A stretch of DNA of 64,000 bases, taken from NCBI RefSeq assembly GCF_900114445.1, contig NZ_FOTB01000002.1:62001-126000 (forward strand), written 5' to 3'. Shown here piece after piece: positions 49,786 through 62,800 of this stretch; position 1 is the first letter of the stretch; each line of letters begins with the position of its first letter. Under the pieces are notes generated by a model. The model saw only the letters and a list, made by a program, of their open reading frames with translations, did not search any database and had not been told where the DNA came from. A program made the translations under genes and the position numbers. The DNA is from Salinicoccus halodurans. Its GTDB lineage: Bacteria; Bacillota; Bacilli; Staphylococcales; Salinicoccaceae.

Positions 49786-50254
49786 TCTTTTCACCGGCTT
49801 CCAATTCTTCCTTCAAAGTCTGTATCGTCTTGTTCAGCTCCGGATGCACCCGTCCGCCGGCAATTTCAGACAACGGATCCAGAACGAATGCCCGCTTATG
49901 CATCTCCGAATGCGGGATGCTCAGATCATCCAGCGAAAGTTCGAGGTCTTCATACAATAAAATATCAATATCTATCGTGCGCGGTCCCCAGACCTCCGTG
50001 CGTACCCGGCCGAGTTCATGTTCGATCGAAAGCACATTCTCCAGAAGCTCCAGAGGTGAAATACGTGTCTCAATTTCTAGACACATGTTGATAAAGTCCG
50101 GCTGATCCGTCTTTCCATAAGGCTCTGTCTCATACAGTGACGAACGGTTCGTCACACTGATTTCATTTTGTTCATCGAGCCTGCGGACGGCAGAATCAAG
50201 GTTCTCCCTGCGATTTCCCAGGTTACTCCCGAGACCCAAATATGCAACTGCCAT
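49778..50254 (-). CDS. folK: HPPK, 2-amino-4-hydroxy-6-hydroxymethyldihydropteridine diphosphokinase
   Basis: A 158-residue folate enzyme that pyrophosphorylates the pterin before FolP. YLGLGSNLGNRRENLDSAVRRL and GPRTIDIDILLYEDL (with two Asp) are the HPPK signatures. ATG 50254 shares one base with the folB stop. Confidence 0.96.
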   Translation of the reverse strand: MAVAYLGLGSNLGNRRENLDSAVRRLDEQNEISVTNRSSLYETEPYGKTDQPDFINMCLEIETRISPLELLENVLSIEHELGRVRTEVWGPRTIDIDILLYEDLELSLDDLSIPHSEMHKRAFVLDPLSEIAGGRVHPELNKTIQTLKEELEAGEKNV

Positions 50255-50619
50255 TATTCTTCCCGCTTTCTATTCAGTGTAATGCTCACATTATCATAAT
50301 TACCCTCGATCGGAGGGTTCGGTTTCGTTATTGTCACTTCTGTCTTTATTATTTTATCATATCGGTCAAATAGCGCCTCCGACACTTTTTCTGCCAGATG
50401 TTCAATCAGATCCACTGATTCCCCCTTTATGATTCCTTCAATCATTGCATAGGCTTCCCCGTAGTGCACAGTCTGCTCCAGATCATCGGTTTTCGAGGCA
50501 CCTTTCAGATCCAGATACATGGCCACATCGGTAATGAAAAACTGTCCGAGCTGTCGTTCGGCATCAAACACACCATGATAGGCATATGTCTTGATGCCGT
50601 TGATTTTAATATTATCCAT
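50254..50619 (-). CDS. folB: Dihydroneopterin aldolase
   Basis: A 121-residue folate enzyme cleaving dihydroneopterin. INGIKTYAYHGVFDAERQLGQFF is the family start, and VDLIEHLAEKVSEAL and TKPNPPI follow. ATG 50619 lies six bases after GGGGG; overlaps folP by eight bases. Confidence 0.96.
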   Translation of the reverse strand: MDNIKINGIKTYAYHGVFDAERQLGQFFITDVAMYLDLKGASKTDDLEQTVHYGEAYAMIEGIIKGESVDLIEHLAEKVSEALFDRYDKIIKTEVTITKPNPPIEGNYDNVSITLNRKREE

Positions 50620-51400
50620 CAAGGTCCCCCTTCAGCCTGACATACGCATCCGACAATCTGCGGTTTAATGAAACGTTATGGACACGCACAGCTGCAACGC
50701 CTTTATCGATGCCATGGATAGTTGTTGCCGCTGTCGCTTCATCACGTGCGCTTGGGGGCAGTTGTTCATCCATCAGTTCTTTAATCATCCGTTTACGGCT
50801 TGTCGCAAGCAGTACGGGGTAGCCAACAGCAACCAGCTCATCGAGCCGCCTCATGACCTCTAGCTCCTCTTCGCGGGATTTCACAAAACCTATCCCCGGA
50901 TCGAGCCAGATGTTCGCTTCTTTTACACCGTGGGATTTAGCCAATTCAGCCGATTCCAAAAGCTCATGGATCATGTCTTCCACAACATCACCGTATTTTG
51001 CATGGTCATTATTGTGCATCAGGAAGATCGGTGCATCGAAGTCTCGCGCAACATCGAGGATGGTTTCATCGTATGTCCCGCGCCATTGGTCATTGATCAT
51101 CGTTGCACCGGCTTCAAGTGCCCTGCGTGCAACAGAGCCGCGGAAAGTATCAATGGAAATTCCGGGTCCGAAGTCGCGGATTGCCTCTATCACGGGCACA
51201 ACACGATCGATTTCTTCCGCTTCCGTGATCTCCGTATATCCAGGGCGTGTTGAATAGCCTCCGACATCGATGATATCCACACCTTCATCCGTCATTCGGC
51301 GTGCGTGAAGTACAGCGTCCTCCACAGAATTATACTTCCCGCCATCACTGAATGAATCCGGCGTAACATTCAGAATGCCCATTATTTTGAGCCGCTCCAT
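50612..51400 (-). CDS. folP: Dihydropteroate synthase
   Basis: A 262-residue TIM barrel joining pABA to the pterin; target of sulfonamides. MGILNVTPDSFSDGGKY, ISIDTFRGSVARRALEAGATMIND and LDPGIGFVKS are the family motifs. ATG 51400 follows GAGGATGATAGT. A TG-T-TATAAT extended -10 sequence (51433-51441, minus) just upstream may start the folate operon. Confidence 0.97.
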   Translation of the reverse strand: MERLKIMGILNVTPDSFSDGGKYNSVEDAVLHARRMTDEGVDIIDVGGYSTRPGYTEITEAEEIDRVVPVIEAIRDFGPGISIDTFRGSVARRALEAGATMINDQWRGTYDETILDVARDFDAPIFLMHNNDHAKYGDVVEDMIHELLESAELAKSHGVKEANIWLDPGIGFVKSREEELEVMRRLDELVAVGYPVLLATSRKRMIKELMDEQLPPSARDEATAATTIHGIDKGVAAVRVHNVSLNRRLSDAYVRLKGDLDG

Positions 51401-51475
51401 ACTATCATCCTCTATTCCATAATAATAGACATATTATAACACGACTCGCGGGTGAATTATAATGGCTGATACAGA

Positions 51476-51513
51476 AAATAAAATACCATACCCCGCTGTG
51501 GGACATGGTATTT
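51476..51513 (-). terminator. Terminator after cysK
   Basis: AAATACCATG-T-CCC and GGG-G-TATGGTATTT form a long stem followed by TTATTTT on the minus strand. Confidence 0.88.
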
Positions 51514-51534
51514 AAGCTTCGGCTCTTATTGGTT

Positions 51535-52464
51535 TTAATCTTCGAAGTTGAAAAGTGGCGTGGAAAGATATCTTTCCCCGTTGGAAGGCAGAACTGTAAT
51601 GACATTCTTCCCTTTACCCAGCTTTTTAGCAACCTGGATGGCTGCCTCGACTGCCGCTCCGGAAGAAATTCCGCCGAGGATTCCTTCTTTGGCTGCCATT
51701 TCGCGCGCTCTTTCCATGGCGATTTCGTTGCCTACTGTAACGACTTCGTCATAGATTTCAGTGTCCAGTGTCCCAGGGACAAATCCTGCACCAAGCCCCT
51801 GCAGTTTGTGCGGCCCCGGTTTACCGCCGCTGAGTATTGCTGAGTCTTCAGGTTCGAGGGCATATATTCTTACTTCAGGATGCGCCTCTTTGAGGACTCT
51901 GCCCGCACCGGAAATCGTTCCACCTGTACCAATGCCGGATATAAACCCGTCAACCGAAAGTCCTTCAGTCTGCTCTACGAGTTCCTTACCTGTCGTTTTC
52001 GCATGTATTTCAGGGTTCGCAGGATTTTCAAACTGCTGCGGCATGAAATAACCGTGCTTTTCAACAAGCTCTTCCGCTTTTTTGATTGCACCTTTCATGC
52101 CTTCGGCACCCGGTGTAAGGATCAGTTCCGCCCCGTATGCCTTAAGCAGGTTGCGGCGTTCCTTACTCATCGTATCCGGCATGACGAGCGTTGCTTTATA
52201 CCCTTTGCTCGCTGCCACCATAGCAAGGCCGATACCGGTATTCCCGCTGGTCGGCTCGATGATTGTTGTGCCTTTATCGAGTTTTCCTTCTTTTTCCGCC
52301 GCCTCAATCATGGCAAGTGCGATTCTGTCTTTAACTGAACTCCCAGGGTTCATGAATTCAAGCTTAACGTAAATATCGGCTGAGTCGTCATCAGTAAGGT
52401 TGTTCAATTTTACAAGTGGTGTGTTCCCGATTGCTTCTGAAATATTATTATAAATTTTACTCAT
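51535..52464 (-). CDS. cysK: Cysteine synthase A (O-acetylserine sulfhydrylase)
   Basis: PLP enzyme of 309 residues making cysteine from O-acetylserine and sulfide, completing the pathway begun by CysE. The PLP-Lys lies in [15 protein letters not shown], the substrate loop is [10 protein letters not shown], and the phosphate loop is [10 protein letters not shown]. It starts [20 protein letters not shown]. Expressed from its own promoter between hslO and cysK. Confidence 0.97.
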   Translation of the reverse strand: MSKIYNNISEAIGNTPLVKLNNLTDDDSADIYVKLEFMNPGSSVKDRIALAMIEAAEKEGKLDKGTTIIEPTSGNTGIGLAMVAASKGYKATLVMPDTMSKERRNLLKAYGAELILTPGAEGMKGAIKKAEELVEKHGYFMPQQFENPANPEIHAKTTGKELVEQTEGLSVDGFISGIGTGGTISGAGRVLKEAHPEVRIYALEPEDSAILSGGKPGPHKLQGLGAGFVPGTLDTEIYDEVVTVGNEIAMERAREMAAKEGILGGISSGAAVEAAIQVAKKLGKGKNVITVLPSNGERYLSTPLFNFED

Positions 52465-52499
52465 AATACGCTCCTTTTCCCTAGTTAATAGCTATGAAT

Positions 52500-52528
52500 A
52501 ATATACCACTACTGCACTGTGAAATCAA
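52500..52528 (-). promoter_or_regulatory. Promoter of cysK
   Basis: TTGATT (52523-52528) and TATATT (52500-52505) on the minus strand, 17 bases apart, with TGG just upstream of -10. It lies immediately after the hslO stop. I see no clear CymR-type site. Confidence 0.7.
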
Positions 52529-52530
52529 CT

Positions 52531-53400
52531 TTAATGTGTGATAAGCTCCTCGAGCTCTTCTTTCTCAATCCAGACTTTATTGCGGCAGAAATGGCAATCC
52601 GCTTCCGCTCCGCCATCCTCTTTAATCATTGTAACAATTTCCTTGGGATCAAGTGTAGCGATAGCATTCAGGAATCGTTCCTTCGAGCATGTACATTCGA
52701 ATTCCACAGGCATTTCATCCAGGGCACGCCAATTCTCACTCCCGATGACTTCATCGATGATTTCAGATGGTGTCAGTCCCTGGTCAATCAGTCTGGAGAC
52801 AGGAGTCATTTCACTTGCCCGCTGATCCAGGAAATCCATCGTTTTCTCACTGGCACCCGGCATGACCTGGATGATGAAGCCGCCTGCTGCCTTGATTGTG
52901 TTATCCGGGTTGACGAGTACACCCAGAGCGACGATGGAAGGGACCTGCTCGCTTGTATAGAAATAGTAGGAGAAGTCTTCCCCGATTTCCCCGGAAATGA
53001 TTTCCGTCGAGCCTGTGAAATGTTCCTTCAATCCGATGTCTTTGACTACATTCAAAGCGCCATCTGTGCCTACTGCCCGGCGCACGTCCAGCTTGCCTTT
53101 ATCATTCAGCGGGAAATGCACCTGGGGATTGCTCAAATAGCCGCGCACCTTCCCTTTGGCATTACTGTCTACGACAATTGCACCGATCGGTCCGCCCCCC
53201 TGCAGCGTCACAGTCACCTTCTCTTCATTTTTCAGCATTGCACCCATCATGAGTCCCGCTGTCATCGTACGGCCAAGGGCCGCAGCAGCTGTAGGATAGG
53301 CGCCGTGCCTTGTGACTGCTTCATTTACCGTTTCTGTCGTATCGACAGAAAAAATTCTTATTTCATCATTCATTCCGATTCCTCTGATCAGATGATCCAT
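52531..53400 (-). CDS. hslO: Redox-regulated chaperone Hsp33
   Basis: A 289-residue holdase activated by oxidation. Zn-binding CTC and CHFC motifs near the C-terminus (about 235 and 267) are complete, so the redox switch is intact. MTAGLMMGAMLKN and GGGPIGAIVVDSN are family segments. ATG 53400 follows GGAGGAAAACAA. Confidence 0.96.
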   Translation of the reverse strand: MDHLIRGIGMNDEIRIFSVDTTETVNEAVTRHGAYPTAAAALGRTMTAGLMMGAMLKNEEKVTVTLQGGGPIGAIVVDSNAKGKVRGYLSNPQVHFPLNDKGKLDVRRAVGTDGALNVVKDIGLKEHFTGSTEIISGEIGEDFSYYFYTSEQVPSIVALGVLVNPDNTIKAAGGFIIQVMPGASEKTMDFLDQRASEMTPVSRLIDQGLTPSEIIDEVIGSENWRALDEMPVEFECTCSKERFLNAIATLDPKEIVTMIKEDGGAEADCHFCRNKVWIEKEELEELITH

Positions 53401-53424
53401 TTGTTTTCCTCCCTAATATCGCAC

Positions 53425-53449
53425 AAAAGTCGCCCGGAGGGGCGACTTT
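53425..53449 (-). terminator. Terminator after ftsH
   Basis: AAAGTCGCCC and GGGCGACTTTT around a four-base loop on the minus strand, just after the ftsH stop. Confidence 0.85.
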
Positions 53450-53458
53450 ACAGGCGAT

Positions 53459-55603
<2,145 letters not shown>

Positions 55604-55677
55604 CCGTAAACCTCCATTTCTAATACGACTAACAGAAATAATACCATAATTTCACAATATTATTCCACTGTTTTGGC

Positions 55678-56217
55678 TTATTGATAAAGTTCTGGTTTCA
55701 AAAGGCCGATGTACGGCAGATTTCTGTACTTTTCATCGAAATCAAGACCATATCCAACGACAAATCCATCAGGGATTTCTGTGCCTGCATATTTGACATC
55801 TACATGCAGTTTGCGGTTGACCGGCTTATCGAGGAGCGTCACAATCTCAAGCGATGCTGCATTCCTGTATTCAATCAGATCCACAATCGAATTCAGGGTT
55901 GCCCCTGTCTCGATAATGTCTTCCACAATTAAAATATGACGGCCTTCGACGGAAGTGGAGAGGTCTTTCAATATTTTAACTTCTCCTGAAGATTTCGTGC
56001 CTACATAGCTTGAAACATCCATGAAATCTATTTCAAGATGTGTATCTATGTACTTGATCAGATCGGACATGAACATGATTGAACCCTTCAACAACCCCAC
56101 AAGTATCGGCGTCTTCCCTTCATAATCCTCAGTGATCTGTTCTCCCAACCTTTTGGCAATTGCCTGGATATCCGCCTCTGACAATACTACCTCGCTAATG
56201 TCATTTTTAATACTCAT
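55678..56217 (-). CDS. hpt: Hypoxanthine-guanine phosphoribosyltransferase
   Basis: Purine salvage enzyme of 179 residues. The PRPP-binding motif [15 protein letters not shown] and [16 protein letters not shown] are present. It follows tilS by three bases in the conserved tilS-hpt-ftsH order. Length is standard. Confidence 0.96.
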   Translation of the reverse strand: MSIKNDISEVVLSEADIQAIAKRLGEQITEDYEGKTPILVGLLKGSIMFMSDLIKYIDTHLEIDFMDVSSYVGTKSSGEVKILKDLSTSVEGRHILIVEDIIETGATLNSIVDLIEYRNAASLEIVTLLDKPVNRKLHVDVKYAGTEIPDGFVVGYGLDFDEKYRNLPYIGLLKPELYQ

Positions 56218-56220
56218 TGC

Positions 56221-57456
56221 CTAACTCCTTTTTTCGATAAGTAATCGTCTGTCGTTTCCTTGTGTCTTTATTATATTATAAATTGTGCCCACTGCAATAA
56301 TTTGATGATCCCGGTCTGTGATCACCGGCATGGTTTCCCGTTCATTGCCGGGAATTTTACGGTCGATGAAAAGGCGGGAGACCTTTTTGTGGCCGTTCCC
56401 CGGCAAGAGCACCCTGTCCCCGGCCTGCCTGGTCCTGACTGTCAGAGGGAGGTCCGCCGGCTCCAGTTCGGCCGTGATTTCATATCCGTTGAAGTCATAG
56501 ATTCCGTTCTGTCTGATTTCAAGTTTAACCTGGATATCAGCTGCCTTATGCTCCATGCGGATTTCATCATAGGCGATGACACATTGATGATCTCCCATCG
56601 GGAACCTTGCCTGTGCAATATCAGAATCTGCAATATCCAGTATTTCTTCGATGTATCTGCGTCTTGGATGCTTGTCATATGCAGACAGCCAGTGATTCAA
56701 TATATAAATCCGGCTTATTCTGCGTTTGCCATTGAGGCCGGCCCTTGGCAATACCGAGAGTTTCCCTTTTAGAAACTCCGCCGCTTCCTCCTGCAGCATA
56801 TCATCCACTTCACCCAGATCCTCCGCCAGCTTGAGAAGCTGCGATTCCTGAAGGTGCGGTGATGCCTTGATGTCTTTCATCAGATTGTGGCGGATATAAT
56901 TGCGGGTGTACCCAGTCCCACTGTTTGACTCATCTTCGAAATAAGTGACCTTTGCAGAAGCTGCATAATTTTCTATCCTGTCCCTGGTCACTCCCATCAT
57001 CGGACGGATGATCCTGTAGCTGCCCCCGGCCCTTACAGAAGGTATACCCATCCTGCCCGGCAGATATCTGCCGGTAAGCACCTGATGCATCACCGATTCA
57101 TATTGGTCGTCCAGATGATGTGCGGTGAGGAGGACGGAGGCACCGTGATACGTCATCATTTCATCGAAGAACCGGTAGCGTGCCGCCCGTGCCCCTGCCT
57201 GGCTGAAATCACTATGCGGAATATCAAGTCTGGCTGTTTCACAACATACACCATCCTGCTCCGCCATCGTTTTTATATAGGCAGCCTCCTTTTCAGAAGC
57301 CGCTCTCTGACCGTGGTTGACATGGAGCAGAATCAGACGTCCGAACGTCTCCCGGTACGAAGTTTTCAACAGATGATAGAGGACCATCGAGTCCACGCCT
57401 CCGGAAATCGCAAGTGCCACAGTGTCATCCTTGTTCCAGGAACATTTTAGCTCCAT
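56221..57456 (-). CDS. tilS: tRNA(Ile)-lysidine synthetase
   Basis: A 411-residue enzyme that modifies C34 of tRNA-Ile2 so that it reads AUA; essential. ATP P-loop motif SGGVDS (18-23), HVNHGQRAAS, and HHLDDQYESVMHQVLTGR; followed by a C-terminal TilS domain. ATG 57456 follows a GTGGGACT region. Terminator of the upstream yabR lies in front, so this gene may use its own start of transcription or read-through. Confidence 0.95.
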   Translation of the reverse strand: MELKCSWNKDDTVALAISGGVDSMVLYHLLKTSYRETFGRLILLHVNHGQRAASEKEAAYIKTMAEQDGVCCETARLDIPHSDFSQAGARAARYRFFDEMMTYHGASVLLTAHHLDDQYESVMHQVLTGRYLPGRMGIPSVRAGGSYRIIRPMMGVTRDRIENYAASAKVTYFEDESNSGTGYTRNYIRHNLMKDIKASPHLQESQLLKLAEDLGEVDDMLQEEAAEFLKGKLSVLPRAGLNGKRRISRIYILNHWLSAYDKHPRRRYIEEILDIADSDIAQARFPMGDHQCVIAYDEIRMEHKAADIQVKLEIRQNGIYDFNGYEITAELEPADLPLTVRTRQAGDRVLLPGNGHKKVSRLFIDRKIPGNERETMPVITDRDHQIIAVGTIYNIIKTQGNDRRLLIEKRS

Positions 57457-57475
57457 AGTCCCACACTCTCCACAA

Positions 57476-57505
57476 AATAAAATAAGACGATTACTGGAAT
57501 CGTCT
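57476..57505 (-). terminator. Terminator after yabR
   Basis: AGACGATT and AATCGTCT around a five-base loop, followed by TATTTTATTTT on the minus strand. Confidence 0.8.
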
Positions 57506-57516
57506 GTATATATCTA

Positions 57517-57897
57517 TTATTTTTTACCTCTGCCGCCACGACGTGATTCTGTCTGCCTTTTGATCGTAGACAATCGATCCTCACTGTCTTTCAGGAAGCT
57601 CGACAATTTCTTTTCGAAATCTTCCGGTGAACTTTCTTTACGCGGTTTCGGTTTTGGTTTCTGTTCTTTTGCTTTTTTGATGGACAGACTGATTTTACCA
57701 TCGTCTCCGACGGATAAGACTTTCACTTCAATTTCCTGGCCCACGCTAAGGTGCTCATTGATATCCTCTACATACTGATCCGCAACCTCACTGATGTGCA
57801 CTAGTCCTGTCTTTCCTCCCGGCAATTCAACAAACGCACCGAAATTCTTGATACCCGTGACTTTCCCGATAACTTTACTGCCCACTTCAACTGACAT
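57517..57897 (-). CDS. yabR: S1 RNA-binding domain protein, YabR family
   Basis: A 126-residue protein: one S1 domain (about 1-75, GSKVIGKVTGIKNFGAFVEL, GLVHISEVAD) plus a charged Lys/Arg-rich tail. Found next to divIC in Firmicutes. It binds RNA through the S1 fold; the role is not settled. Confidence 0.9.
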   Translation of the reverse strand: MSVEVGSKVIGKVTGIKNFGAFVELPGGKTGLVHISEVADQYVEDINEHLSVGQEIEVKVLSVGDDGKISLSIKKAKEQKPKPKPRKESSPEDFEKKLSSFLKDSEDRLSTIKRQTESRRGGRGKK

Positions 57898-57949
57898 CTT
57901 GATATATTATCCTCCCAATTATCATTTACTCTCTATCCATAATACCATT

Positions 57950-57988
57950 AAAAAGAAAAATAATCATTACAATATTGTAACGATTATT
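57950..57988 (-). terminator. Terminator after divIC
   Basis: AATAATC-G-TTACAA and TTGTAA-T-GATTATT arms with a long T-rich run on the minus strand; it overlaps the divIC stop. Confidence 0.8.
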
Positions 57989-58379
57989 CTTCCGGCTCTT
58001 CTTTTTCAGCATTTTCATCATTTGTTTTCGGTAAATTGAAAATAATCTCTCCTTCTTCAGAAAAGAAAAATTCACTTCGCGCAATTCTTGCGATATAATT
58101 CTCATCATTCAGCTGCTTTATCTGCTGCTCAAGGTCTTTTTCCTCGGCAACCCGTTCATCCATTACTTCCTGGGTCTGAACAAGTTCCTCCTGCAGGAGC
58201 TGGTTCTGGGTCTTCTGGTTGAAAGCCACGATCAGCAGGATGCCGACTATCAGCAGCATGAGGCTGCCAAACAGCATTGCACGTTTTTTGGCAACACGAT
58301 TTTCACTCCGGCGGACCTTCTTTTCTGTATCGCGCCTTTTCGTGTAGCCATTGATCATTCTGACCACTTTATTAGCCAA
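57984..58379 (-). CDS. divIC: Cell division protein DivIC/FtsB family
   Basis: A 131-residue divisome protein: short basic N-terminus, one membrane helix (about 34-54), an extracellular coiled coil (about 60-100) and LNDENYIARIARSEFFFSEEGEIIF, which is typical of DivIC. The start is TTG at 58379 (MANKVVRMINGYTKRR). The ribosome-binding site, AAGGGA, is ten bases upstream; a longer in-frame reading runs into the gap. Confidence 0.9.
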   Translation of the reverse strand: MANKVVRMINGYTKRRDTEKKVRRSENRVAKKRAMLFGSLMLLIVGILLIVAFNQKTQNQLLQEELVQTQEVMDERVAEEKDLEQQIKQLNDENYIARIARSEFFFSEEGEIIFNLPKTNDENAEKEEPEE

Positions 58380-58441
58380 TGCATCACATCCCTTAATTGT
58401 GCATTCTCTATTTATAAAATACACCATAAAGGAGATGTTTA

Positions 58442-58729
58442 CTAGAGAAAATCAGTATCCTGCTCGATTTTCTCTTCTTTTATGACTTTATACATACGTT
58501 CCGCATCTTCTTTTTTTGCATGGGCTTCCAGCTGAAGCACTTCGAATGTAAGAATTTTCCGCCCGAATCTTATTTCAACCTCATCACCGGCCGAGAGGTC
58601 GGCGCCCGCTTTCGCAACTTTCCCATTCACTTTGACACGCCCCTCATCACTGAGTTCTTTTGCGAGTGTGCGGCGCTTGATCACCCGTGATACTTTCAGG
58701 AATTTATCCAGTCTCATATTACTGCTCAC
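58442..58729 (-). CDS. rqcP: RNA-binding S4-domain protein RqcP
   Basis: A 95-residue protein with an S4 domain (MRLDKFLKVSRVIKRRTLAKELSDEG). Its Bacillus orthologue (YabO/RqcP) acts with RqcH in ribosome-associated quality control. It overlaps mazG by 11 bases. It sits between mazG and divIC as in Bacillus. Confidence 0.92.
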   Translation of the reverse strand: MSSNMRLDKFLKVSRVIKRRTLAKELSDEGRVKVNGKVAKAGADLSAGDEVEIRFGRKILTFEVLQLEAHAKKEDAERMYKVIKEEKIEQDTDFL

Positions 58730-59888
58730 CCCTTTTGTTCAATATCTCTTCCAGTGTACGCTTTTCATGGATCGTCTCTTTCATCCATCCCAGCACTTTC
58801 TCACCGTATTCCTTCTCATATTTGATTTTCTCTTTCTTGCCTTCCTTCTTCTTCGCATCCGACCAGATGCGGCTAAGGTCATCCAGGGATTCAGCCGATT
58901 CATCCCCGAATACATGGGGATGCCTTCTGACTATTTTCGCATTCAGACTCTCCAGCACATCAAAGAAATCGAAATAGCCCTCTTTTTTGCCGATGGCACT
59001 GTGGAGCGCGACCTGCAGCAGAATATCCCCGAGTTCTTCAACAATCGCATCGTCGTCCTTCTGCTCTATCGCTTCGATGACTTCGAACGTCTCTTCAATC
59101 AGATGCTTTTCAAGCGTTTCGTGGGTCTGGACTTTATCCCACGGACAGCCGTTTTCGCCCACAAGCGTATCAAACAACCCATTCATGTAATGAATATCGC
59201 GTTCCGCCAGTTTCACATCATCCGTTTTTGGTATATAAAGGCAGAGCAGGTTGCTCTGTATTTCCAGATGGTCGATTTCATGGAGCGGCATATCATATAT
59301 TTTTTCATCCTTGCTGCCTGCGGCATCGACGAGCTTCACCTGCATATCCGGCGGATAATATTCAAGCAGAGTCAGCTTCGCCTCCCCCAGACTGAATGTA
59401 TCATACACCTGTGTCACCAGCGTATGCTGACTGAAATTCAATTCGCCAACAGAAAACGACGTACCGTCAATCACCTGGAATCCTTCGTTCACCGGCACTT
59501 TAAGAGCACTTATGACGGCATCGATGAAACTCTGGCCGCCCGAGATTTCCACTTCAATCTCTCCTGTCCTGCTTTTCGCGAGGAGCAGTTCGGTTGTCGT
59601 TTCATAAAACATCGGATGTCCCGGCACCGCGTAAATGACATCGTGATGCTGTGCCGCTTCAACAAGAGCTTCCGCAATTGCCCCGTAGGTATCTTCAAAA
59701 TGATCATTCTGTTCATAAAGATGATCAAAACTCACAGTCGTCACACCTTCTGCATCAAGTTCCACCACAACCGGGTGGTCATTTGTACGTAGATGGATCT
59801 TATCCGCCCCCGCAAGGCGTTTCCATACGCCGAGCGGCATCTGGTCCAGGTCCGACGTACCAAGCCCGATGATTTCTATTCTTTTCAT
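58719..59888 (-). CDS. mazG: MazG-family protein with tetrapyrrole-methylase domain (YabN type)
   Basis: A 389-residue fusion: N-terminal SAM-dependent TP methylase domain (about 1-220, IEIIGLGTSDLDQM, YAVPGHPMFYE) and one MazG pyrophosphatase domain (about 235-350) with EETFEVIEAI and EELGDILLQV. Bacillus YabN is longer with a second MazG segment. This shorter version resembles the staphylococcal protein. The MazG part should hydrolyse nucleoside triphosphates. Confidence 0.92.
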   Translation of the reverse strand: MKRIEIIGLGTSDLDQMPLGVWKRLAGADKIHLRTNDHPVVVELDAEGVTTVSFDHLYEQNDHFEDTYGAIAEALVEAAQHHDVIYAVPGHPMFYETTTELLLAKSRTGEIEVEISGGQSFIDAVISALKVPVNEGFQVIDGTSFSVGELNFSQHTLVTQVYDTFSLGEAKLTLLEYYPPDMQVKLVDAAGSKDEKIYDMPLHEIDHLEIQSNLLCLYIPKTDDVKLAERDIHYMNGLFDTLVGENGCPWDKVQTHETLEKHLIEETFEVIEAIEQKDDDAIVEELGDILLQVALHSAIGKKEGYFDFFDVLESLNAKIVRRHPHVFGDESAESLDDLSRIWSDAKKKEGKKEKIKYEKEYGEKVLGWMKETIHEKRTLEEILNKRGEQ

Positions 59889-62800
59889 ATTGCTTCCTCC
59901 AGCCTGCTGTTCTGAATTGCTTTCATAATGCTGATGAGCTGCGCCACGTCCTTGCTCCTCACCGTAATCTTCATTTCATTGTCCTGCACGGAAATCTTCA
60001 TGATGCGTCCGTATTCTTCAGTGTCCATGAACAGTTTCTGACCGTCGATCTGCTCTGTCGCATTTTTGGAAACATAAAGATAGAAATGACGGTTGTCCTC
60101 TTTCACCTGGTATATACCGAACAGCAATGCATACACTTTGATGCGGACCAGCTGCAGCAGTCTTTCCACTTCAACCGGATAATCACCGAAACGGTCTAAC
60201 AGCTCATCCTCTATATCCTGGATGGCTTCGATGGAATCAGCTTTCCTGAGTCGCCTGTAAATATCAATTTTGGATTGTTCATGCGTAATATATGTTCCCG
60301 GTATATAAGCATCCAGCGTAATATCCACAGGGATATTCACCGGTTCCGGCTCGGGCTCCAGACCCTGTTTTTCTTTGACTGCGGTTTCCAGCATTTCTGA
60401 ATAAAGTTCATAGCCTACAGAATCGATGAACCCGGACTGGTGTTTGCCGAGCAGATTGCCGGCACCCCGGATATTCAAATCCCGCATCGCTATCTTGAAC
60501 CCGCTGCCGAGTTCCGTATATTCCTTGATCGCCTCCAGCCGTTTTTCCGCAACTTCCGTCAGCACTTTGTCGGGCTGGTGGAAAAGATACGCATAGCTGA
60601 TGCGGCTGCTCCTGCCCACACGTCCGCGGAGCTGGTAAAGCTGACTGAGCCCGAAACGGTCCGCATCCTCGATAATCAGAGTATTGGCATTAGGCACATC
60701 CACACCTGTTTCGATGATCGTCGTGGTGACGAGTACATCATACTCGCCATTTACAAATGCGAGCATCGTCTCCTCCACTTCTTTTTCATTCATTTTCGCA
60801 TGCATCACTGCAACCTCGGCATCCGGAACGAGCGCTTCGACGTGCGCCTTTTTCTGATAGATCGTATCGACACGGTTATGGAGATAGAAAACCTGTCCGT
60901 CGCGTGCCAGTTCCCGCTCTATTGCCTCTTTCACGAAATTAGGCTGGAATTCTAGTACATAGGTCTGTACAGGGAAACGGTTCTCCGGCGGCGTTTCAAT
61001 GACGGAAAGATCCCGCACACCTGTCAGACTCATGTGCAACGTTCTCGGAATCGGCGTCGCAGTCAATGTCAACACATCCACATTCGTTTTCAGCTGCTTG
61101 ATCTTCTCTTTATGCTTCACGCCAAAACGCTGCTCCTCATCAATGATCAGGAGACCGAGATCTTTGTATTCGACAGTGTTCGCCAAAATCTTATGTGTAC
61201 CGACAACAATATCGACCGTCCCTTTTTTAAGACCTTCCCGTGTTTTTTTCAGCTGTGCGGCTGTTCTGAAGCGGCTCATCATTTCCACATTGACAGGGAA
61301 ATCTTCAATGCGTTCGATCAGGCTCTCGAAATGCTGGGCTGCGAGAATTGTAGTGGGTACGAGGAACGCCACCTGCTTGCCGTCCTGCACCGCCTTGAAG
61401 GCTGCACGGATTGCGACTTCGGTTTTACCATAGCCCACATCACCGCACAGCAGGCGGTCCATCGGACGGATTTCTTCCATGTCTTTTTTGATCTCATTGA
61501 CGGAAGCATACTGGTCGGGTGTCGGTTCATAGGGAAACCGCGCTTCAAATGAAGACTGCATCTCAGTATCTTCGGAGAACTGGAAGCCCTGCGCCTGAGA
61601 GCGTTCCTGGTAGAGCTTCAGCAGTTCATCTGCGATTTCGTTGACATTCGCTTCAACCTTGGCTTTCGTCTTCTTCCATTCAGTACCGCCGAGTTTATGC
61701 ATCTTCGGCTGGCCGTCATCGCTCGAGACATACTTTTGTACAAGGTCCATCTGGTCAACAGGGATATAGAGCTGATCGGTGCCCCTGTACTGCAGTTTCA
61801 TGTAATCATTATGGATGCCGCCCACATCAAGTGTTTCGATGCCCATATACCGGCCCACCCCATGGTGGACATGGACCACATAGTCACCGACATTCAGCTC
61901 CTGATAGGATTTGATCTTTTCAGCATTGGTCAGTTTTTTGCTCCGCTTTTTCTTGCGTGCTGTTTTATTATAGAGCTCCTTTGAACCCAGCACCGCCACT
62001 TTCATAAACGGCAGTATGAATCCTTTCGCAAGTGTTCCCGTCGTCAGGACAATGCCCGAATCCACAGGGATTTCCTCTATATAGCTCGGAATCTTGAGAT
62101 CTTCCAACAGCTGATGCGTCTTCTTTATTTCATCTTCATCTCTTAAGACGATACTGATCATATATTCGTCATTCAGCATCTTATTCAGATTGGATGCCAG
62201 TATATCGTACTGCCCGTAATATATTTCAGTCGGACGGACAGATATTTTCACGATATGGCCGATTTCCACCGGCATGCTTTTTGTGAATAAATTAAAGAAC
62301 GTACTTCCTTTGAGTGACAGCAGGCGTTCATACTGCCCTTCCAGGTAATTGCCGCCGCCTTTGAACATGCGTCCGGCCTCCACCATGGATTCGTAATAGC
62401 CGCCTATTGAATTGAACTCCGCTTCATAGGCTGCAGCCATGTTTTTGACTTCGTCCACAATGACACGGTGGCCATCCGTCATATAGTCGAGGATGGATAT
62501 TTCTCCACTCTCGAGCAGATGGCTGTAATGCACCAGATGATTGAAAGTCTGATCCGGATGGGTCACCGTATCATAGTACTCCGATAATGTTTCAAGAGAA
62601 GCACTGTCAAGCCCCTCTTTCGTCTCTTCATACAGTGTTTCTATTTTCCCAAGGAGCAGTTCACGCTCTTTTGGCTCCAGAATATATTCCGCATAGGGTT
62701 CCATGGTGACAGATTCGATGTTTCCGATGGAACGCTGTGTTTCCGGATCGATGGCCCTCAGCGAATCCACCTCATCATCAAAGAGCTCTACACGGACAAG

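Noticed and set aside
48934-50091. 385-codon plus-strand frame across dusB and folK
   Set aside because: Antisense to two certain genes and crosses their boundary; low-complexity composition.
58632-59792. 386-codon plus-strand frame inside mazG
   Set aside because: Antisense to mazG; His/Arg/Phe-rich shadow frame.
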